A DNA stretch of 10,971 nucleotides. Source: an uncultured Selenomonadales bacterium. GTDB lineage: Bacteria; Bacillota; Negativicutes; Selenomonadales; Selenomonadaceae. Shown in pieces: positions 6,342-10,971 of this stretch. The notes beneath the pieces were generated by a model that saw only the letters and a program-made list of their open reading frames with translations, was not told the origin of the DNA and ran no database searches. Made by a program: the position numbers and the translations under genes. Location: assembly GCA_937915885.1 (NCBI GenBank), contig CALGGP010000220.1:1-10971 (forward strand). Reading direction: 5' to 3'. Within the stretch, counting starts at the first letter, position 1, and every line of letters starts with the position of its first letter.

Positions 6342-9254
6342 TCAACGGAAGTATCGATTGATGATCCGATCGCGCTCGGATTGAAGGGCGCGTTGACGGT
6401 CGAGGGCGGCGCTCCGCGCGGAGTCGAGAGAACGAACCAACGCCGCAAACTCACGCTGACGCTCAATCGGCGGCAAAAACAGTTTAGTCTCGCGCAAATA
6501 TTTATAGTGCCGCTCGTACCGCCCGCGCGGCTTATATTCCCGTTTTAACTGATGAAACATAAAAACAGCGTCGGCTTTGTCGCGATCGGCGGGAATTAAA
6601 ATTTTGGTGCCGTCGGCGCCGAGATAAAATTTTTCGGTCGCCAATTTAAAAGTCTCCGAGTGGTCGCCGAACACGATGCACGGCAGATTTTTATATGGCG
6701 GCTTGCCGATTTCAACATTCCTGTAACCGGCAACGGGCGTCGGACTCTGATCGATGATCGGAACGTCGCCGCCCGCCCGATATTCCGAACGCTCGAATTT
6801 AAATCCGTTCCGCGTGTCGTCGACGATGACGGCATCGAACGGAATATTTTTATCGGCGGCGTAAACGGCGAACATCTCATTGAAGGCGGCGTTAATTTTT
6901 TTGTCGCAGTCCCGAATGATCCGATCCTCCGCGCGGAACTGCTCATCGATCGCATCGAACTCCGCGACAATCGAGCGCTGCACTTCGATCGACGGCAACA
7001 AAATTTTTAAGTCTCTGATGTCCTTCTGACTGAGGCTCGGATACAGGCTCCCGCGCATTGTCGCGCCGTTCTCGTCGGCAAGTCGACGGGCGGAGTCGGA
7101 TATTTTGTCGCCGCGCGCCGTTTTCGAGTAGTCGATAATATTTTTATTGATCGAGCCGATCTCGACGTAGTGATAAATTTTTTCGGGCGTGGTCGAAGGA
7201 TCGAGTGTCTTCGGATTGAAATCGATCACGTCCTCGAGACGGACGGTCGGAAATTTCCTTTCGATGTCGGTAATGTCGGGCTCGGGCGTGATACGTCGAT
7301 TGAAGTCAACGCCCTTGAAATTGAGCATCGCATGCGTCGGCAGGTAGTAGTAATAATCCTTCAGCCCGTCGAGCTCCAACTCCCGCTCCTCGTACGCCGC
7401 ACGAACCAACGCCGCCAACCGATCCTCCGCCCGCCGATCGCTCGGATCGTAGAGCAAACCGCCCGCTTTGATCGTCTGCATGCCCTCCGCACCCTTGCGA
7501 TTGCTCCACTTGTAGCCGAGGAAAGTCTCCTGCCCCTTGTTATCGTCCGGCGCCGTGATGATTAACGTCGTCCGATTGTAAGTGCAGCCGAAACACCACA
7601 ACTTTTCGCGCTCGATCGGATGCGCATACAGATAAAACAGCCGATCAATCTCTTCAATTTGCTCCGCCTCCGACAATTTTTTGAACGACGGCTGAGCGAT
7701 TTTTTTGGTGTAAGTGTTCGAGGCGACGAATGCATCATAATACGCGCCGAAGTGTTTATGATCCTTCCACCGGTCGAAGTGCTCCGCGCGGAGGACGAAA
7801 TTTTTATAATCGGGGCGGTCGATATCAATTTTTTCGAGCCAACTGTCGAGAATATTTTTGTCCTCCCACTCGGCAAATTTATCCTCGCGCCAATCGAAGA
7901 TCGCATCGACGCTGTCCTCGACCGACAGATCGCGACGAAGCGGCTCGTCAAATTTTTGCAGGAAGAATATATTCGTGTTGGTGCTCGTGGCGCTGAACGT
8001 TTTACCGCCCAGTCGGACGATCGCGCGGATCATAAACCGTTTGATGAGCAGTTCGCGGGCGGCGATGAATGACGCGTTGTCTTTGTTGAGGATCGAGCTC
8101 GGAAGAATGATCGCGGCGAGCCCCAACGGTCGGAGCAATTGAGCGGCGCGCTCGATAAACAACGTTTCGATCTCGGAGCCGTCGTTTGAAATCTTGTCGA
8201 TGATCGAGAAATTATTTCGAGTTTCTTCTTTGAGGTGGCGTTTGAAGGCGGCGACGGCATAAGGCGGGTTGGCGGTAAGAATATCGAAGCGCCCGGGCAC
8301 GATTTCTTTGCCGAAGTCGAAGTTGAGATGATCGTCGAGCCCGTCGCCGAAGACGATGTTGCCGAGCCCCGCGCCGTGCATGAACAATGAAATTTTCGAG
8401 ACGCGCGAGAGTCTGTAATCCTTCTCGATGCCGTAGAGTTTCGTCGAGACCCAATCGGGCGAAGGCTCAACATCGAAGTCCGCGCGGACGCGATCGTTAA
8501 TAGCCTCGTACCCTTGCGTCAAAAAATGTCCGGCGCCGCAGGCGTAATCGATGATGCGCGGGTAATGAATGATGCCGTCCTCCGCGCGGAGCGTCGACGA
8601 CAGCGGGAGCGAATCCCAAATGAAGCGGGCGATCGGGATCGGCGTAAAGAATTGCCCTTCGTTTTGTTTGAAGCCCTTATTGAGCAACTGTTCAAAGAGA
8701 TCGCCGAGGAGCTGTAAATTTTTGGCGCCGATGAGCCGATAGCGCTCGAACAGCTGAACGACTTCGATCAAAATTTTGCCGTTCTGCCGGAACAATTTTT
8801 CGTTGTGAATTTCTTTGAAGGCGAACTCGTTGTTGGTGTAGAATTTCAACTGCCGCATCGTCCGATTGAGTTCTTCGATCAAGTTGCCGCGCCGCTGCCC
8901 GAAGTAGGTGCTCAAAGCCTTTTCGACGTAATCATTCGGGACGTAAAAAATTTTTTCGCGCATGAAATGTTCCATACCGATTGAATACAGCCGCTGCAAT
9001 CGATCCTGCAACGATTCAATGTCGTCGGTGCCGATCTTGTATTGAAATTCGACTTCGGCGCCGTCGGCTTTGCCGTTCTCGTCGGCGAGCTTGCTGATGA
9101 ACAGCGCCGTCAACCGATTGAAGGCATTTTCCTTGTCGGAGACGTTGTTATGTCGGAGAATTTCCTCGAACCGATTGATGATGCGATTGTTGGTCTCGAA
9201 ATCGACGAGATTTTTTTTGAGCAGCGGCGATTTTTTTATGATACTCATCTCCAT
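6342..9254 (-). CDS. N6-adenine DNA methyltransferase fused to specificity (S) domains, type IIG-like M-S subunit
   Basis: The 970-residue protein begins with a helical HsdM-like region (about 15-200, HNNVSDKENAFNRL). The gamma-class methyltransferase core follows, with EGQFFTP (199-205), motif I DYACGAGHF (236-244) and catalytic NPPY (329-332). Two specificity segments end it. TRD2 (about 805-930) looks complete, with PIIDQS, FGDHSETFK, LGADGTK and LPPIERQ. TRD1 (about 671-757) is short: SARRLA (721-726) is soon followed by YPSLSQKDIRDLKILLP, with no room for the usual core. The protein would methylate adenine and choose the target for the nuclease encoded just upstream. The start ATG comes directly after the nuclease stop in the same frame and no ribosome-binding site precedes it, so expression may need coupling or readthrough. 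MSIIKK, two codons later, is an alternative start. Confidence 0.85.
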   Translation of the reverse strand: MEMSIIKKSPLLKKNLVDFETNNRIINRFEEILRHNNVSDKENAFNRLTALFISKLADENGKADGAEVEFQYKIGTDDIESLQDRLQRLYSIGMEHFMREKIFYVPNDYVEKALSTYFGQRRGNLIEELNRTMRQLKFYTNNEFAFKEIHNEKLFRQNGKILIEVVQLFERYRLIGAKNLQLLGDLFEQLLNKGFKQNEGQFFTPIPIARFIWDSLPLSSTLRAEDGIIHYPRIIDYACGAGHFLTQGYEAINDRVRADFDVEPSPDWVSTKLYGIEKDYRLSRVSKISLFMHGAGLGNIVFGDGLDDHLNFDFGKEIVPGRFDILTANPPYAVAAFKRHLKEETRNNFSIIDKISNDGSEIETLFIERAAQLLRPLGLAAIILPSSILNKDNASFIAARELLIKRFMIRAIVRLGGKTFSATSTNTNIFFLQKFDEPLRRDLSVEDSVDAIFDWREDKFAEWEDKNILDSWLEKIDIDRPDYKNFVLRAEHFDRWKDHKHFGAYYDAFVASNTYTKKIAQPSFKKLSEAEQIEEIDRLFYLYAHPIEREKLWCFGCTYNRTTLIITAPDDNKGQETFLGYKWSNRKGAEGMQTIKAGGLLYDPSDRRAEDRLAALVRAAYEERELELDGLKDYYYYLPTHAMLNFKGVDFNRRITPEPDITDIERKFPTVRLEDVIDFNPKTLDPSTTPEKIYHYVEIGSINKNIIDYSKTARGDKISDSARRLADENGATMRGSLYPSLSQKDIRDLKILLPSIEVQRSIVAEFDAIDEQFRAEDRIIRDCDKKINAAFNEMFAVYAADKNIPFDAVIVDDTRNGFKFERSEYRAGGDVPIIDQSPTPVAGYRNVEIGKPPYKNLPCIVFGDHSETFKLATEKFYLGADGTKILIPADRDKADAVFMFHQLKREYKPRGRYERHYKYLRETKLFLPPIERQREFAALVRSLDSARSAALDRQRALQSERDRIINRYFR
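6412..8591. repeat. Recurrent palindrome TCCGCGCGGA
   Basis: The perfect 10-base palindrome TCCGCGCGGA occurs at 6413-6422, 6928-6937, 7783-7792, 8479-8488 and 8581-8590 within the methyltransferase gene, and again at 1782-1791 in the permease terminator. Three copies (6412, 7782, 8580) extend to the 12-base CTCCGCGCGGAG and one (8478) to GTCCGCGCGGAC. A near-copy ending in T is at 9286-9295, and the core CCGCGCGG also occurs at 6523-6530. Copies fall in different codon phases (LRAE versus SARS). Function unknown. Confidence 0.6.
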
Positions 9255-9770
9255 TCAAAAACAGAATTGGGAGCAATCGATCGACTCCGCGCGGTGCATG
9301 ATTTTGCCGTCAACGAAGTCGGACGCGTAGAGCACGAGCCGGTTACATTCGCGCGTCTGCTGCCAATAGCTGAACAGTTGCCCGCCGTCGAGTTTGGTCT
9401 GCTCGAGCGCGGCATCGAACTCGACAGAGGTCTTGCACTCGATGATGGCGAGCATCTTGCCGTCGAGTCCGCTGATGCAGATATCGGAGCGTCCGCCCGA
9501 GGCGCCGTGCCCGAGCCGCCATTTTTTTTCCAACTCGATATCCGACGGACGCCGGTCCTTGTCGAGCAGGCGCGTCATGCACTCGAGCACAACGAAGTTT
9601 TCATTGTGATCGAAGCCGCGCTCAAAGCCGTTGGGATAAAAAATTTTTTTGAGCACGGGATCGACGGTGATTTTGCAATCGACGTCGGGAAAATATTTCT
9701 GCCAAGCGCCGTCGCTCATTTCGTAGCCGAGCGCCGTCAACACACCCGTCACATTTTTTCGATCGAGCAT
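9255..9770 (-). CDS. PD-(D/E)XK restriction endonuclease domain protein, R part of a split type IIG enzyme
   Basis: This 171-residue protein matches the N-terminal nuclease region of type IIG restriction-modification proteins, which are usually single chains of about 1,000-1,300 residues. It starts MLDRKNVTGVLTALGYEM. Next comes GHGASGGRSD with D96 and, 15 residues on, ECK (111-113). D96, E111 and K113 are the likely metal-binding and catalytic residues. DGGQLFSYWQQ (128-138) is a typical QxxxY-type helix of such nucleases. All the key residues are present. The start ATG at 9770 has GAGGAG (plus-strand 9779-9784) eight bases upstream and a good promoter. The frame ends with CSQFCF and a TGA at 9257-9255, directly followed by the ATG of the methyltransferase gene in the same frame. 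A nonsense mutation or natural gene splitting are both possible. Confidence 0.8.
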   Translation of the reverse strand: MLDRKNVTGVLTALGYEMSDGAWQKYFPDVDCKITVDPVLKKIFYPNGFERGFDHNENFVVLECMTRLLDKDRRPSDIELEKKWRLGHGASGGRSDICISGLDGKMLAIIECKTSVEFDAALEQTKLDGGQLFSYWQQTRECNRLVLYASDFVDGKIMHRAESIDCSQFCF

Positions 9771-9806
9771 CGGATCATCTCCTCAAATTACTTTGTAGCG
9801 CGATTG

Positions 9807-9835
9807 ATTATAGCGGCAAAAATTTTCGCGGGCAA
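9807..9835 (-). promoter_or_regulatory. Promoter of the restriction-modification genes
   Basis: On the minus strand, TTGCCC (9835-9830; four of six -35 bases) is followed after exactly 17 bases by a perfect -10, TATAAT (9812-9807). Transcription would begin near 9800, about 30 bases before the nuclease ATG. Its -35 lies back-to-back with that of the mreB promoter, only 9 bases apart. Confidence 0.7.
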
Positions 9836-9844
9836 TCACGAAAC

Positions 9845-9873
9845 TTGCAAAGCGGCGCCAAGCGTGATAAAAT
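9845..9873 (+). promoter_or_regulatory. Promoter of mreB with extended -10
   Basis: TTGCAA at 9845-9850 (four of six -35 bases) and TAAAAT at 9868-9873 (five of six -10 bases) are 17 bases apart. TG at 9865-9866 forms an extended -10. The expected transcription start near 9880 leaves a leader of about 45 bases before the TTG start. Confidence 0.65.
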
Positions 9874-9923
9874 CCGTTGAGATTTTTTTGATTGCAGACG
9901 ATAATCGGAGAGGAGTTTTCAAT

Positions 9924-10907
9924 TTGTTTGGGTCAGCGAGCGTCGGCATAGATTTGGGCACCGCAAACATATTGGTGTACGTCAAAGGCAAGGGGATCGT
10001 GTTGCGGGAGCCGTCGGTGGTTGCCGTCGACAAGGACACCGAATCGGTCTTGGCAATCGGCGAGGAGGCGCGCGAGATGATCGGGCGAACGCCGGGAAAT
10101 ATCGTAGCGATCCGCCCGTTGCGCGACGGTGTGATTGCCGATTATGACACAACCGAGTCGATGATCCGATATTTTTTGGAGAAGGTAGTCGGGCGCTCAT
10201 TTATCTTTCGTCCGCGAGTGATGATTTGCATCCCGACGGGAGTGACGGTGGTCGAAAAACGCGCGGTGCAGGAGGCGGCCGAACAGGCGGGCGCGAAAAA
10301 AACGGAGCTGATCGAAGAACCGATCGCGGCGGCATTGGGCGCGGGCATCGACATATCGGAGCCGGTGGGCTCGATGGTGGTCGACATCGGAGGCGGCACG
10401 TCGGATATAGCGGTGATCTCGTTGGGCGGGATCGTCGTGAGCGAAAGTTTGAGGATTGCGGGCGACAAATTTGACTCGGACATCGAAGCGTACATCAAAA
10501 AGCAATACAATCTGATGATAGGGGAGCGGACGGCGGAGAATATAAAAGTGACGGTGGGCGCGGCATTCGCGGGCTCGCGTGCGGCGACGATGGACGTGCG
10601 CGGTCGGGATATATTGTCGGGCTTGCCGAAAAATATCAAAGTAGAGACGGACGAAATTGCGGGTGCGTTGAAAGACAGCGTCGATAATATAGTGGCATGC
10701 GTGCGTCGAGTGCTGGAGGATACGCCTCCGGAGTTGGCGGCGGACATCATGGATCATGGGATCGTGTTGACGGGCGGGGGAGCGATGTTACATGGCTTGG
10801 CAGAGCTGATTCGACGAGAGACGAACATTCCGACGTCGTTGGCGGACGATCCGTTGTCGTGCGTGGCGCTCGGGACGGGCAAGGCGCTCGAGTTTAACTT
10901 TAAATAA
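9924..10907 (+). CDS. mreB: Rod shape-determining protein MreB
   Basis: The 327-residue protein is a bacterial actin homologue that forms filaments under the membrane and guides the cell-wall elongation machinery. The ATP-binding motifs are intact: phosphate-1 loop GIDLGTAN (8-15), phosphate-2 loop DIGGGTSD (154-161) and adenosine motif LTGGGAML (282-289). REPSVVAVD, IGRTPGNIVAIRPL, EEPIAAALGAG and DDPLSCVALGTGKALE are typical. It is closer to MreB than to Mbl in the REPSVVA and GSMVVDIGGGTSD blocks. I chose a TTG start at 9924 because MreB proteins begin with MF next to this block and GGAGAGGAG (9907-9915) lies eight bases upstream; no ATG or GTG fits. It is a little shorter than usual (about 335-345). 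Downstream mreC/mreD would lie beyond the contig end. Confidence 0.95.
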   Translation: MFGSASVGIDLGTANILVYVKGKGIVLREPSVVAVDKDTESVLAIGEEAREMIGRTPGNIVAIRPLRDGVIADYDTTESMIRYFLEKVVGRSFIFRPRVMICIPTGVTVVEKRAVQEAAEQAGAKKTELIEEPIAAALGAGIDISEPVGSMVVDIGGGTSDIAVISLGGIVVSESLRIAGDKFDSDIEAYIKKQYNLMIGERTAENIKVTVGAAFAGSRAATMDVRGRDILSGLPKNIKVETDEIAGALKDSVDNIVACVRRVLEDTPPELAADIMDHGIVLTGGGAMLHGLAELIRRETNIPTSLADDPLSCVALGTGKALEFNFK

Positions 10908-10935
10908 TTTTTATCGCCCGTCCGACGGACTTCGG

Positions 10936-10971
10936 AGATCGGAAGAGCGTCGTGTAGGGAAAGAGTGTAGA
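10936..10971. other. Untrimmed Illumina TruSeq adapter at the contig end
   Basis: The last 36 bases begin AGATCGGAAGAGCGTCGTGT and continue exactly as the reverse complement of the Illumina TruSeq universal adapter. They are a library artefact and not part of the genome. Genuine sequence therefore ends at about 10935, 28 bases after the mreB stop. Confidence 0.97.

Noticed and set aside
6342..9254. Ordinary type I HsdM followed by HsdS
   Set aside because: Methyltransferase and specificity domains are one polypeptide, and the adjacent nuclease is a small PD-(D/E)XK domain without helicase motifs. The type IIG layout fits better than type I.
9255..9257. TGA read as selenocysteine or tryptophan
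   Set aside because: Other genes here use TGA as a genuine stop (srlE, permease, methyltransferase), no SECIS-like hairpin is evident downstream, and the position is not a catalytic one in this enzyme family. Low-level readthrough remains possible but is not shown.
6342..9770. Mobile element or integron carrying the restriction genes
   Set aside because: No transposase, integrase, terminal inverted repeats or target duplications were visible at the borders. Acquisition by transfer is plausible but unsupported here.
9042..9923. Upstream in-frame extension of mreB to an ATG at 9042
   Set aside because: The extension is antisense to the restriction genes and spans both promoters. MreB proteins start at the MFG-like block, which has its own strong ribosome-binding site before TTG 9924.

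Overview
The window is the end of a draft assembly contig from a bacterium, most likely a Bacillota (Firmicutes) member. The evidence is strong Shine-Dalgarno sites (AGGAGG type), SigA-like promoters, a PTS-based glucitol/sorbitol operon with GutM, an MreB gene with a TTG start, and low-50s GC by eye. A Negativicutes origin (Selenomonas-like) would fit but is an inference. The last 36 bases (10936-10971) are Illumina adapter, so the true sequence stops at about 10935. The first ~85 bases are unusually GC-rich and sit at the other edge.

Layout. (1) 114-1781, +: an ABC-2 type export permease carrying a C-terminal universal stress protein domain, closed by a terminator. A partial reading frame at 1-117 overlaps its start by four bases. 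(2) 1933-6327, +: a sorbitol utilisation operon with a good promoter and a closing hairpin terminator. It encodes a SorC-family regulator, GutM, sorbitol PTS IIC (SrlA), IIBC (SrlE) and a fusion of IIA (SrlB) to sorbitol-6-phosphate dehydrogenase. Together they import and phosphorylate sorbitol and oxidise it to fructose-6-phosphate. (3) 6342-9770, -: a type IIG-like restriction-modification system split into a PD-(D/E)XK nuclease gene and a methyltransferase-specificity gene. The two share one frame and are separated by a single TGA followed at once by ATG. The first target-recognition domain seems to have lost its core. (4) 9924-10907, +: mreB, transcribed from a promoter back-to-back with that of the restriction genes.

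The most unusual points are the IIA-dehydrogenase fusion, the permease-Usp fusion, the one-stop-codon split of the restriction enzyme with its shortened recognition domain, and a recurring palindrome TCCGCGCGGA. No RNA gene, CRISPR array or transposase was seen. No gene-free stretch exceeds about 220 bases; the longest, 1782-2000, holds a terminator, a promoter and candidate operators.
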